From positions 2,294,001 through 2,358,000 of the forward strand of contig NC_092404.1 in the NCBI RefSeq assembly GCF_009017415.1: a stretch of DNA of 64,000 nucleotides. The letters are read 5' to 3'. The stretch comes from Aspergillus flavus. Its lineage: Eukaryota; Ascomycota; Eurotiomycetes; Eurotiales; Aspergillaceae. Positions within the stretch are counted from its first letter, which is position 1; each line of letters begins with the position of its first letter. Shown here piece after piece: positions 1 to 11,215 of the stretch. The notes below the pieces were generated by a model. The model was not told the origin of the DNA, ran no database searches, and saw nothing but the letters and a program-made list of their open reading frames with translations. Made by a program: the position numbers and the translations under genes.

Positions 1-1785
1 TGATGCGACGGCTCCTATACTCTATGAAACTCTCATAGTTAGGTTTGGAGATAGTGCTACTCTTCAAAAAGCTGTCTTTGAGCTGGAGGAGGGTCGTCGT
101 GGGCGACTCTTTCTGAAGCATGCTCGAAGGTTAGATATTGTTTGTCTTTGGAACTACAGCGAAAAGCCACGGCGTCACTCGAATATGATATATCAGAGCA
201 TGGAGCTTGTCCACTATGGTCTCCCGGCTTCGGAGAACACTTTTCTAAGATCCTGCTTGACAGAGTGCCTAGACCCAGAGCTCTGGCCTTATATTCCAGA
301 TTTCCGGCATTATCAAGAGGAGAATTGGCAGCCGCTTATCTCACTGATTGCTCATCTAGAACACCTCAGTGAGCTGAATTTTGTGGTTAAGAACATGTAC
401 CCGCCGTCACTCCACCAAGTCTTACGCCAATATCATCCAGAATGCCGTCTAAACATCTGGACTTTTCAAGGTGTAAATCTTGATACGCCTATTCTACCAC
501 GAATCCAACGTCCTCGTGCTTACGAGAACCTTGATATCCTTTGTTCGTCGGGGCTGCATACTGTTGCCATGGATTATTTCATGGATGAAGCAGGGAGACC
601 TTGGGTTCATTCCGACGAAATTCTGCCGATCGTATGCATGACTCCGAGTCTTAAGCATCTTAATATACGCGGGAGGAGTTCTCGTTCTGTGACTTTGCTG
701 AAATCGGTAAGCAAAGAATATATTGCCACTGTGAAACCCGGTCTAGCAGCATGCTTGGTATCACTCTCTTTTACGTCGCCGGCTCGCTGTGGACCTTGGG
801 AGAAAACGCTGCTGGAAATGGCAAGTTTTGTTGATCTTTCACGGCTCCGGTCATTAGATATATCTATTCACTCGGATCCAGCATTGTTAATGCGAGCTGC
901 CTCAATTTGACGAGTCTAGAAAGACTGTTTTTGACAATGGCTCCATGGATGGTGCGTACCGCAGGCCAATCTGCAGATGACGAAGATATGATAGCTGCAG
1001 TCCAGGCTTTTAATCCGCTCAAATATTTATGGTTACGTGGTTTGCGAAGAAGCGAGTCACTTCATCGTATTCTTATACAACATGGCGGCTCATTGAGAGG
1101 CCTTACGATCGAACCATGGGATACTAACTATCAGAATTCCGGGTTGTCCACTCGATACAAATATCCGCTTCTCAACAGTCACGATGTCACTGAATTGTCA
1201 GGGAGTTGCCCAAATCTACAAGAACTTCGCCTCCCAATAAAGCGTCGTGGAGGCCGCCCACGTGAGTGCGACATATACAACGCGATAGGTCAATTCCCCC
1301 AGCTCCATACTCTGGTCATAAATCTAGGTTGCTATCACTGGTCAGACTGCCTGAACAGTCAAAATGACTGGGCTGCTTCTTTTAGAGACACGTTAATCAA
1401 TGCTGCAACTGATGAAGACCTTGCTAGAGGGATCTGGGATCTTATCGTCTCGAAACAATCTACTCAGTCATTGAGGCGTTTACGTCTTGTACCCTTTGGT
1501 GCAGCTGTCTATGATGAGGAGGAAAGAGACGCCATCTGGAAAGTGAGTCGATCGTTTCTCGTCACATGCAAGACCTGTATGGGTCAGCCCCCGGATGTCA
1601 TGGAGATTGGAACAGAGGTGTGGGACTTCCTGGGACTGCCGAGGGGCGAGATCAAGGGATCAGAGCATTGGTCTAGCCGCCTAAAGAAGGTTATGGATAA
1701 CTTGTGGCCTCTGGGGGGGGGATGGGAGGTGGAGAGTGAAGAGTTTCCCTTTGCAAGTGGACCATCTCATTGCTCACAATCCTAG
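1..1785 (+). pseudogene. F-box/LRR-like protein, 5' truncated by window edge, frame broken once
   Basis: The reading frame is already open at base 2, so the gene starts upstream of the window. The first block (to about 905) and the second (from about 835 to the TAG at 1783-1785) have the leucine-rich, loosely repetitive look of fungal F-box-associated proteins, for example LSRLRSLDIS and LTSLERLFLTM. Such proteins are often substrate receptors of SCF ubiquitin ligases, but no F-box is visible here, so that role is inference. The two blocks lie in different frames that overlap at about 835-909. I see no good GT..AG intron there that would spare the LRR-like text. One missing A in the short run near 903-905 would join both frames smoothly. 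It is therefore either a pseudogene or a base-call error. The C-terminal part (FLVTCKTCMGQ, WDFLGLPRGE) still looks constrained, which suggests a recent lesion or an error. Confidence 0.55.
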
Positions 1786-4111
1786 CTAGCGATTTGGTTT
1801 CCCAACCATTACTCCTTCTCTCGACGGACACAAGTCGCTGTTTCAATGACCTCCACATACCCACCGAGACCATCAACTACCGCCAAAACCCTTCATTTCC
1901 TCAATAGTGTGGTAATCGCTTATATCTTGTTGCTGACCGGTCGAGAACGTCCTCGCTGCAGTCCATGATCTGCGAAAGAATACTGCATGCATGTTTCACT
2001 AAACCCTTGATTTACCACCCTGGACTGGGGTTGTTTATGCACATCAACGATATCAAGACCGCAGTACTACAGAGTGGGAAGAGTGGAAATCCTACGGGAT
2101 TTCTACTAGTTAGTCGGAGATACTCAGGAGACGTGATAGATAAGGTGGTCCGTGTATAACAGAACAGAATAGGGGCTAGAGAATCGGAGGCGAATAGGTA
2201 GTGTTTCATTAACAGATAGGTTATAAATTCCAGGAGACATTCAGCCAGTCAGCAGTCGAGTCCGTGGTACTTTGTTCTGTGCATAATTTCCTTCACATGG
2301 TATGCAATGTATCGCCGTTCTGGTCAGTAAGGGAAGCCTTTCTTGTATTGGGTAGTACCGAGCACATGAAACGATAGGGACACGAGCATCGAGTACAATG
2401 ATCGTTTACAGATTAGCAGAGAAGAGACGCATTGATGGCATTTGCAGAATATTCCCGAGTGGCTGAAATGGTTTATTCCCACTTTTCGGGCGGTTACCGA
2501 GTACAGAGTAGTCTGAGCGCTAAATACCGTTGGGAACACAAGCTTCATAGAATCCTGACAGAGATGCATTGGAGTCAGGGAATGCTCCTGTACTAGTCAG
2601 ATGTCACTCGGTCTGGACTAAATCAATAGCGGGGGAGGTGTGCTGATGACATCACCTGATCCCTCCCTCTATTCAGAGTTTAAAACCTGCTGAGCGAGAA
2701 AGTCGAACATGCCCTTGCGAAAAGAAAACGAGTCCATGTCCAGCAGATCAGATTGTTCGCAGTTTACCGCCTTCTCAGGCGAAAGACTGGCGGTGAAAAA
2801 TAGTGGCCAATGATAGGGGCTAGAATGGGGGAGTGCACCCTTCCAGCGGGGCGCGGAAGCGGACATTGGTTGCAGCGGGGGCACATGGTGGGGGAGATCA
2901 TCAACGGAATGACCCATGTCTGGCTTGCCTTCCCAAGGAAATGACTGGTCCTTCGCTGTCTATAGCCCGTAGTCTAATTCTTGGTTGGGTCTCGATCCCG
3001 GTTTTGCTTTTTCTTTTTCATCTTCTTTCTCTTGTGTTTACTAGTTACCTCCAATATATTGTAAGGAACCCCCTTGCTGGCAATAATTGATGACGATAGT
3101 CCGTGTGGTTCATATAAATTACATCCGATGGATGCCTATCATTCCGAGGGGGAACGGTTGCAGTTAGGAGAAATAATTAAAAATAAAAATAAAAAGAGTA
3201 GCCTGTCGCAAGGGGGGTACAAGGAACGAGGGTCCAATGACAGGTCTTGCGCTGAGTCCTCAAGGAGGTTAACCTGCAGGTCCAGACTCGAACCTGCAGG
3301 GGAATTTCAATCTGCCTGGATGCCTGATGGCAGCCCCGCAGTGTTATTCTTTCTTAATTTGTATTTTTTACTACTTACTAGTCTAGAGTCCTTCCGTATC
3401 GAGTGGGCAAAAGGGAAGGAGCGCCGATTTAACTGACTTAGGGTACTAGGCTATGAGACTAGTCACTTGGGTTCAATTTCTTCTTCTCCCTCGTCTCTTC
3501 TTTTTACCTTTCTGGTCCTTCGTGTCCTTCCCGAAGAGAAAGGGTAAAGTGCCCGATTCTCTCCACTGATCGTCTGCGGTGTATCTCGTTTTTCATTTTT
3601 CCACTGGAAGTTCCCCGTCGGTGAAGAACCGGTTTCGCCTATGATTTCTTCCAACTATTATTTCTCCCTATAAATTAATTGATTGATTATTGATTACGGG
3701 GTATTCTTATTCTTATTATTATAAGTGGGTTCCGGCATCCTACGAACTTCTATACTCCCTCCCTTTCCCTCTTAACCCCTCCTCCTCCCCCATCCTTCTT
3801 ATTCCCTATGCCTTCTCTCTCTCGAGTTTGATGGGCTGGACTCACCGTCAGGATGTTTCATTGTACCGGTATGTAGGAAGCATGTCCGTGATGTATTCTG
3901 GGGATTTAAAAAGGCCTTGTGTGGAACCAGCATGAAGTATATACTGACTTGGTCCGTCAGAACCGTTGTTCCTCTTGTCATGTATTGATGGTCAGAGACT
4001 GAGTCTCATGGTCGGTTGATTCACCCGATCTCTTTGCGCCTCACTTGATATTCCTATTTCTTTTCGACGATCCGAACCACTTGGTTACTCGGCAGGTGAT
4101 TGTCGCCCGCC
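1786..4111. other. Intergenic region, no gene recognised
   Basis: About 2.3 kb without a credible coding region; open frames here are short and have no recognisable motif. It holds pyrimidine-rich stretches (about 3470-3560 and 3730-3830), common in fungal promoters and leaders, and probably serves as the promoter of the gene at 4112. A short palindromic repeat cluster sits at about 3265-3301. Confidence 0.6.
3265..3301. repeat. Cluster of short palindromes with a 10-bp direct repeat
   Basis: The ten-base palindrome AGGTTAACCT overlaps the first of two copies of AACCTGCAGG, which are separated by 10 bp and each contain the 8-bp palindrome CCTGCAGG. The function is unknown; it could be a dimeric protein-binding site or chance. 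On the minus strand it contains a tRNA B-box-like string, but no tRNA fold could be built. Confidence 0.4.
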
Positions 4112-5299
4112 ATGAGCTCCATCACATGCCATCGCCAATCGCATGGCCAGGGCGGTTATCCTTACAGCCTGCCGCACGGCCACCACCATAATAATAGCAA
4201 CAATAGCCGCCCTCTCCACATCGTCCAAACTATTACGCCAACTGTTCTGGGTCCAGGCACCGGGATTCCTCCGTCTTGCCTGGCTGGATCCCAGCTACCT
4301 CCATCCCTTGACATTTCTTCTAACCTGAATACCTTGGCCGATACGAAAGCCACCTTGGAACTCACCGAAATCACCGTGGATACATCCACCTCCCCAGTCT
4401 CTCATGATATCGCCGACGATATGGGGCTGAACATGGAAGTATCCTCGACCACAAATCCAAACGTCACCCCAGAACTATCTCCTGCTTGCGATAAACCTCG
4501 CATTTCAAAGCGGAAACGAACTTCTTCCCCACCGTCGCCCTCTTCGACAAGTCCCGGAGACCATCGTCGTTCATCATCTCGAAGCACTCGTCACTCTGCA
4601 CAGACAGCTCGCCAAAGCTCTTTACATTCTCATCGCCGCGCAGCTACCATCACAGCCCCTCTCACGCCATCAGTTCCTAGCAAAGATCTGGAAGCCAAGC
4701 GGGAAGACCTTCTGGCCCTGCATCGGGAATCCTGTCGTCTATTTCAAGACAGTGAGCGAACTATTCCGACTCAGTATGAAAGAGCGTCACTTCCCCCAAC
4801 TATCCACGATAGTCCGCCACACACCGTCCGCACATCTTCGGAGACCGGTTCACCCCCGGTTTCCCCAATCTTCCCGACCCGATTTTCTACGGTCAGTGAG
4901 GACCTGACGGGTCCAGACAATCATAAGGGCCCCATGCTCATCACCAACACCATCCATGACGAAAGTTATATCCCTCCGATCCAGACCTCGGTCACTGTCA
5001 TTGACTGGACGTCCCCGTCCACGCGGAGGCGCGAATACAAAAAGATCGATCGTGCCAGTAGCGGGGTAAGGGGCTTCTGGCGCCGGGTTGCCCCCAAGTG
5101 GTGCCAGTTCGGACATGATCGCACGCCGTTCTTTGAAGAAAAAGGCGGCAAAGGAAACTACGAGGGTAGTGTCCGACGCTTTCGAATGGACCTCCCCGAC
5201 GAGCCTGCCCCGGAACGTAAAATGAATGCCATTCGGGCGCTAAAGCTGAAACAAATGTTGGTGACGACTAAAATGAGCAGTCGTCGGAAGAGCGAATAG
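4112..5299 (+). CDS. Serine/proline-rich hypothetical protein
   Basis: Single-exon frame of 395 aa from the ATG at 4112, which has a good fungal start context (CCGCC before ATG). I do not recognise a named family. The N-terminal two thirds are low complexity: a His/Asn-rich stretch near residue 25, then Ser/Pro/Thr-rich text with a basic patch (SKRKRTSSPPSPSS, about residues 130-145) that could be a nuclear localisation signal. The C-terminal about 100 residues look folded or constrained, with an aromatic/basic core (GVRGFWRRVAPKW, then GHDRTPFFEEKGGKGNYEGSVRRFRMD). That tail is the likely conserved part. The gene is convergent with IMP3. Function unknown. Confidence 0.7.
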   Translation: MSSITCHRQSHGQGGYPYSLPHGHHHNNSNNSRPLHIVQTITPTVLGPGTGIPPSCLAGSQLPPSLDISSNLNTLADTKATLELTEITVDTSTSPVSHDIADDMGLNMEVSSTTNPNVTPELSPACDKPRISKRKRTSSPPSPSSTSPGDHRRSSSRSTRHSAQTARQSSLHSHRRAATITAPLTPSVPSKDLEAKREDLLALHRESCRLFQDSERTIPTQYERASLPPTIHDSPPHTVRTSSETGSPPVSPIFPTRFSTVSEDLTGPDNHKGPMLITNTIHDESYIPPIQTSVTVIDWTSPSTRRREYKKIDRASSGVRGFWRRVAPKWCQFGHDRTPFFEEKGGKGNYEGSVRRFRMDLPDEPAPERKMNAIRALKLKQMLVTTKMSSRRKSE

Positions 5300-5732
5300 C
5301 CGATTCATGACGCCACGCTGGTTCTCTACCTTTCCCTTTAAGACATTGACAGCCACCAGCTGTGCAACCTTCTTTAGCAAAAGAAAAGCCTGGAGCTTTC
5401 CACAGTTCCGAGTTGTGACACTCTCACAGAGTGAGGTGTGTTGAACACGTGTCACAGATTTCTCGTGAGACTTGAGACTGTCGTTTGATTATTCCCTTGC
5501 ATGGGCGGGAGATTTGAAATTGTGATACCCAACAAGCCATAGACTGGACCGAATTCATATCTATTTGCATCAAAATTAATCAGATTGCCTTGATCTAAGG
5601 AAATGAGAGATACTTTTTTCCAATATCGCCACCTTGTAACGCCATGCACATCATGTAGATAATATAAATCATAGTGAAGGGTATCGACCAGAAGCACACA
5701 CCCACTTTTGTCTAACAATCCACGTCCATTCA
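5300..5732. other. Convergent intergenic spacer
   Basis: The 3' flanks of the hypothetical gene (plus strand) and IMP3 (minus strand). No gene, RNA gene or repeat was recognised. Confidence 0.6.
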
Positions 5733-6680
5733 TCACAGCATATCGAAATCGTCCAACTTGTCCCGATACTGCATGATGTTCCTCTTGATCTTACTGTTAT
5801 CCACCCAAGTGACGAAATCCTCCATGTTCCTCGTCACCAGATAAGCAGGATCAGTCACGACCTCACTTCCGACACGCACATGTCCCTGTTCAATGAAAGT
5901 AACAGCCTAAAAGCAAGTTAGCCTCACACTCCGCACAACCCCATAAACACCCCAAGCAGAGCCACAAAAGGCCAAAAATAGCAAAAAAAAAAGCAGGACA
6001 GAAAAGAAAAGAGAGGGAAGAAAAACGAACCGTCTTAACATTCTCCACCATTCCACTCCGCGCCATAATAACCGCCAACCTACGTCTACAGAACGCAGAA
6101 ACCGTCACCTCACGCTCAACCCTCGACAACCCAGCGCCCTGTTCCCGGCTCTGTTTCAGAATCCCCATACGCCACAGTTTATCAAGGACTTCGCTTTCGA
6201 CCTTCTTCCGGATCGGATCGCTATCGGGATCAAGCTGGGAGAGCTTATGCGCTAGTTGACGGAGGGAACCGCAAAGGGCATTGTATCTTTGAGATATTGC
6301 GTTAGGATTCGGTCCTTAGGATACTTGTATGAGGCCAGCTAGCGAGGAACATACTTCTTGTAGTCGAGATCATTCTGGAGATAGTACCGTTGACGGACTT
6401 CGTGTTCGCGGTGCCCGCCGTCGGATTTGTAGTTGTAGAAGTCAACCTTCCGGAGGAGTCTGTTTGAGACTATCGTTAGTTTCTATATCCTTGAATATTC
6501 CAATTCGAGTTGCCGTATAAGAAGCCAGAAATGATATCCTAGTCAAGATGATCGCTTGATGATAGATAAGGCTGTGTGTATCGTCAAGCTTGACGGGGAT
6601 ATGCGTGCGCCGGAATTTGGATACCACGGGAGCTGCAGTTCAACTTACTTCTTTTCGTGATACTTTAGCTGACGCACCAT
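5733..6680 (-). CDS. IMP3: U3 snoRNP protein IMP3 (SSU processome)
   Basis: IMP3 binds U3 snoRNA in the nucleolar SSU processome and promotes U3:pre-18S rRNA pairing during early ribosomal RNA processing. Four exons in transcript order: 6680-6649, 6459-6355, 6286-6031 and 5906-5733, giving 188 aa, the usual size. All three introns have GT..AG ends and phases agree. The protein starts [18 protein letters not shown], characteristic of IMP3. It has an S4-type RNA-binding region in its C-terminal half ([19 protein letters not shown], then [13 protein letters not shown]). It ends with the conserved region [28 protein letters not shown]. The ATG follows directly from family alignment. Confidence 0.95.
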
Positions 6681-7169
6681 TTTGACGGTTGTTCTTTTTT
6701 TCTCTTTGTATATGGGGTTTCTTGTTGTGGTGGTTGTATTGGTTGATTGGGGAAAAAATTGGAGGGCGGTGTGATATTCTGCTGGTTTTGGGGGTACCGC
6801 TTTTGGGTGTTTGTGCCTGAGGCATGAAGTATGTAGTATGACTATGTAGATGAATTGGACTGTACGATTCCTGAATAGGAAGTTGTACGATTTATCCAGA
6901 ACCCAGAATCTGTAATATATTTTATTTTTCGATAGTGCTAAAATGTAGGTGATATGGTCCAGTGGTTAGTGGGCCTAAGGTGTTTGTTTGGCAAGGTTTT
7001 AGGCTTTATCCATGCCTTTGGAGTATTTCTCTTGCTATATAGTAAACCTCATTGTTTTGCAATTAAGCCTTATACTTGGATAGGGTTTGTAGCATGGATG
7101 CGCTTATAGACTACGAAGTGTAATAGATCTCCTAAGGAGAAACGGTAACCATGTTTTGGTAGATGCCAA
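6681..7169. other. IMP3 promoter and 3' flank of the APH-like gene
   Basis: AT-rich spacer between two minus-strand genes; it should contain the IMP3 promoter. The string near 6957-6985 resembles a tRNA A box, but no partner B box was found. Confidence 0.5.
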
Positions 7170-8657
7170 TTATATTATATTACTTCGTGATAAAAGGATA
7201 TCAAACCCGAACTTCATGAATCTTCTATGGTGTTCGCTCAGTCTTCTCTCAGCCAGTGCACATGCAACATCATAGAAGTGAAAGTCATCAAAGTCACTAT
7301 TACTTATCTTTATATCTTCCTCCTGACACACTTTGCCGTCATCAAGCACATGTGACCGAGTCGATGCACCCTCCCGGGCAAGCTTAACGACTGCATTGAA
7401 GATCTTATGCACGGTATCAACCGTACCATACGAATCATTCGCAGCGTTTAGTAGGTTCCCGAGGATCAGAGATTTTGTAGTTAGATTAGCGCACGCCGGA
7501 CCATCATCTAATTGATGAGACTGGATGAACCCAGCATATAAAGATCGATAGAATCTCAACGTATCGGGCGAATCCTCCCAAAGACCCAGTGGCTCAGCAC
7601 GTCGCTCTATGTCTTCAGTCCAGCAATACGTCGCTGGATCATAGTCTCGTGTCAACCAGCTCGGGTATCGTTCATTCCCTACACTTCGTGGGACAGCCCC
7701 AACCCCGTCCCAGTCTATGATGGCCTGCAATGCCCCGTCGCGTGAAACCAAGACATTCTGAACATCAAGATCAGGGTGGGCTAGAACGAACGTGCCCCGT
7801 TCATCACTTGGCTCTGGGATGCAGTCGATGAACAATCGGAGAAGTCCAAGCACGCCCTTTTCGAAAGTCATATCTGGCTGCCTCCGATGATCAAGTAGTG
7901 CTGTGTAGTATTCTTTTGTTTTGGAGAAGGGTCCCATCTCTAAATAGACTGTCGATTGGTCGGGATCGCGAGCCCTTAACCGCTCCCGCATGGTTGCGGT
8001 ATCTACTAGTCGTAAAGGACCGATACCCGATGGGTAACCCTGGTCATCGAAAGCCATTGACCCCCCTGTGCTAAAGGAGAATCTGTCCAGCTGAGCCATA
8101 GCAGCCGCGAGGTCTCGTAAGCATCGAGTGCGTCGCGCCTGTACAATATCTTTCGGCGAAGCGTTATCAAACCAGACTTTGTACAGCGAGACTCCCTCAA
8201 CATGGTCAATAAGAATGAACGGACAATTGAGCTCATTGTCGCATGTGTCGCTAAAGGCATAAACGTCTGGAACTGGGATGGTAGTTTCACGACGCAGCAA
8301 GCGCATCGTCAGTGCTTCTGAGCGTATAGCTCTGGCATCGGAGGTTCTGAATTTTTCCCGGGTCCCGTTTGCAGGGACTTTGAGTAGCCAGAGAGCTTCG
8401 TCGTGAAATCTCACTGGGTAAAGCACATGGTAGGAGCCGAATATTGGTGGCTTGATTTCTATTACCCTGGTACTTTGTGGGTTGCTGTGTTGGAGGCTTT
8501 GCCGGATTGTGGTGGCGTACTTGGCGACTCGATCCAGTCGTACACGTTCCATGATTTCTGTGAATAAATCATGTTCGTCTGCTCCTGAGGTGTCTGAAGA
8601 GGTGTATCCAAGCACATCTTCCTCTTCGGATTGTTCTATAGGAGAAGTTGGTGTCAT
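7170..8657 (-). CDS. Aminoglycoside phosphotransferase-fold (APH) domain protein
   Basis: Intronless frame of 495 aa. The protein has the protein-kinase-like APH fold that is greatly expanded in filamentous fungi, where substrates are mostly unknown; it is not evidence of drug resistance. Visible signatures are the Brenner-type catalytic loop HPDLDVQNVLV (H, D and N all kept, although the usual HGDLH form is altered), followed by the metal-binding IIDWDG. Upstream, FILIDHVEGVSLYKVWFD matches the N-lobe/C-lobe linker of the family. The N-terminus is acidic and has EEEDVLGY. The start is the first ATG of the open frame. Co-directional with IMP3 and SCJ1, with no obvious functional link. Confidence 0.85.
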   Translation of the reverse strand: MTPTSPIEQSEEEDVLGYTSSDTSGADEHDLFTEIMERVRLDRVAKYATTIRQSLQHSNPQSTRVIEIKPPIFGSYHVLYPVRFHDEALWLLKVPANGTREKFRTSDARAIRSEALTMRLLRRETTIPVPDVYAFSDTCDNELNCPFILIDHVEGVSLYKVWFDNASPKDIVQARRTRCLRDLAAAMAQLDRFSFSTGGSMAFDDQGYPSGIGPLRLVDTATMRERLRARDPDQSTVYLEMGPFSKTKEYYTALLDHRRQPDMTFEKGVLGLLRLFIDCIPEPSDERGTFVLAHPDLDVQNVLVSRDGALQAIIDWDGVGAVPRSVGNERYPSWLTRDYDPATYCWTEDIERRAEPLGLWEDSPDTLRFYRSLYAGFIQSHQLDDGPACANLTTKSLILGNLLNAANDSYGTVDTVHKIFNAVVKLAREGASTRSHVLDDGKVCQEEDIKISNSDFDDFHFYDVACALAERRLSEHHRRFMKFGFDILLSRSNII

Positions 8658-9188
8658 CGGTCTGAATGGCTAGGGCATGTGCCTTGTTCTGGACTAGCTC
8701 TGAGCCGCCAACAACGTGAAAGGTGGGCGATTAGCTATTCCAAAAGAAAATCAATTTCCTAATACGGATGCTTTATAGAGCCTTCTATGAAGAGGAAAAG
8801 TGATCAATGCGCATAAATAGCTAGATCTGACTACGTATTTATGTGTATTAGACACATGAAGAATGGGCAAATTGATCCACAACTCACGTGTAACTGAGCC
8901 AAGGACTCATTCATCTGTACCCTAATCAATTATCCGGTATCTATTTCATCCCTTAAGAGCCCAGAGATAAGATCTGCTGTAAATCTATCGACAATTGTAG
9001 TTTCTATAATCGTTGCATATATGTAACTCAATTCGCAAGAGAGCGCCAAGGTTCAGCAGGTGCAGAGTTTCGCTGCTTTGATCATTGTAGATCGATGTCT
9101 AATCTAATGAAGTACATAGTAAATATACAAAGCCACGGACTCATTTAGATCATCCAGACAGCTTGATGCAGTGTTTTTAATTAATGTA
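8658..9188. other. Spacer upstream of the APH-like gene
   Basis: AT-rich spacer between the APH-like gene start and the SCJ1 stop, both minus strand. Nothing further was recognised. Confidence 0.5.
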
Positions 9189-10504
9189 TCATAACTCATC
9201 CTTCACTGATGGTTCAGGCCGACCGCTCTCCTTGTCCAGATTAACCCCGTTCTTCTTGCGCCACTTCTCCCACAGCGCAAAGAACTCCTTCTCCATTCCG
9301 CTCTCCATCTGGTCAGGAAGGATCACACTATACTCCACGTACAGATTGCCCGGCTCCTCATCTTGGTCGTGGCTTTCGTGGAGATGACCGTCCGAGTAGA
9401 ATGGCATGCCCTCACCCTTAACTGTTTCCACAGACAAGGGTTGCACGACCTCACCGCGTTTGCGTCCAAGCTGGACGGTGTGTCCGTCCAAATGGGTGAT
9501 ATTGCGAGTCCACTCACCCATCCATGCCTCCCGCAATGATAGCGCTTCCCTCCAGAATAGGTCCTTACCCTTCCTTCGGAAAAAGGTGCCGTCCGTCTGC
9601 CACTGGTAATCGCTCGCCTCGGGTTGCCGCTCATCTAAAATCAGCACCAGGTCGCCAGCAATATAGTCGGGACTCTCGTCGGCCTCGTTTTCGAAAACAA
9701 TCCGTGATCCCTTCCCCATTCCAGGCTCTACCGTAAACGTTGTTTCCACCTCCTTGCGCACGACGCGATGTCCATGACAGACAGGGCAAGGCTTCTTGAT
9801 CATCTTCCCTTGCCCACCACACTTATCGCATGTCATCTGCACTTGCTGAAACATTCCGGGTGCCAGCATATGCTTCTGGATGACCCTTCCATGTCCCGCG
9901 CACCGATCACAGGTGACAACCTCACGATCTGCCGACCCCGTACCCTCGCACGCATCGCAGATCTGCTGTTTCTCTAACATAATAGTGACCTCCCTGCCAT
10001 TATAGAAATCGCGTAGCGGCAACCCAATCTTGAATTCCATGTCCGGTCCCCTCCGATGCCCCGGCGCATGTCCGAAGTGTCCGCCGCCGCCGAAAAACCG
10101 CGAAAACAGGTCGAAGGGATCGTGCGCCTGTCGTCCCGCATTGCCTCCCTGTCGATGCTGCTCCACTCCCTCGTGTCCATACTGATCGTAGATCTTGCGC
10201 GTGGTGGATGTCGAAAGAACGTCATATGCCTCGGCGATTTCGACAAATTTCTCGCGTGCGTCCTCGTCGCCTCTGCATAATTGCTGTTAGAGTACTAGTG
10301 CTTCTGTTATAATGTATAGACGTACGGATTCTTATCAGGATGGTATTTCTTGCTCAATGTGCGATATGCTCTTTTGATATCCCTTTCTGAAGCCGATTTG
10401 TCTAAGCCAAGAGTTTTGTAATAGTCTTCTGCCGCCAGCACCAACTGCACTAGGCACAGTGCAATCGCGAGGAAAAGGCAAGCGAGGCGCATTGTGGATA
10501 GCAT
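9189..10504 (-). CDS. SCJ1: ER-lumenal DnaJ chaperone SCJ1
   Basis: Class I J-protein that recruits BiP/Kar2 in the endoplasmic reticulum for folding and ER-associated degradation. Two exons, 10504-10326 and 10272-9189 (intron 10273-10325), give 420 aa. Order of parts: signal peptide (residues 1-24, hydrophobic [15 protein letters not shown]); J-domain about 26-90 with HPD at 55-57; Gly/Phe linker ([12 protein letters not shown]); four CxxCxGx-type zinc-finger repeats starting near residue 165 ([32 protein letters not shown]); a C-terminal substrate-binding domain; and the ER-retrieval signal KDEL as the last four residues. Either of two nearby ATGs (residue 1 or 5) would keep the signal peptide. 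Members of this family are induced by the unfolded-protein response. Confidence 0.95.
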
Positions 10505-11215
10505 CTTCTACGAGCTGCGTTCGCGCAGCCCGTGTACGTCTGGTGATAATCAGTTGGCGGCGTTATCGCTGCAATCGAGGTGCGTCTTGTCGACTTGCGG
10601 GTATCTCGAAGTAGATAAGCGGCGAGAGAAAGGAAAATTGGTTATTTCGCTAATTTCTGCTTTTTGAATTATAGCAGCAGATTCGAACAGTCCATAAAAT
10701 ATACGTATACTATGCCTTGAGATCAGCAAAGACCTCAAGAAGCGTGTGGTGGGATTGGCTCTTTGTGTTGCCCTCAACTAAATAGATGTCCATCCGCTGT
10801 CAACCAAATATACCATAAGCTTGTCGATTAGGTGGCCGCAACACGGCGAATGGTTCCACCGGGCCGGATCACGTGTGGTTATACAATGGTCCCTTTCATA
10901 TTGCGAGCAGCCGCTAGGCAAAACTATACGACAAATTTATTCATTGGAGATGTCTGCTAAATAATAACATTGTGCACTTCATTATGGCCCGTATTATGTG
11001 GACAGTTGAGACATGCATGGCAGTAAATGAGTGACTGCAGTCAAACCATTACACATATATCGCACAGAGTAAGTAACAAACAAGATCGTCCAGCGTATAC
11101 ATAGACTTAGTAAAGCAGACAGCTCGCCAGGGAATGTCCAAAAATAAGTGTGAAATACGTCAGTGAATGAAAAGAAACCCGTGTAAAAAGCAAAAAGCGA
11201 AGCATCCGTCAATCA
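10505..11215. promoter_or_regulatory. SCJ1 promoter region
   Basis: Spacer between the HAM1-like stop and the SCJ1 start, both minus strand. It contains the palindrome CACGTG at 10870-10875, about 370 bp upstream of the SCJ1 ATG. An ACGTG core is shared by several bZIP sites, including unfolded-protein-response elements, so a regulatory role is plausible but unproven. Confidence 0.35.

Noticed and set aside
3275..3330. Possible minus-strand tRNA with TTCGAGT loop
   Set aside because: The T-stem does not pair and the similarity comes from the palindromic CCTGCAGG repeats.
6955..7025. tRNA-like string (GGTCCAGTGGTTAGTGG)
   Set aside because: It resembles an A box and D arm, but no B box or closing acceptor stem follows.
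7170..8657. Antibiotic-resistance gene
   Set aside because: The APH fold is widespread in fungi with non-antibiotic roles; only the fold is supported.
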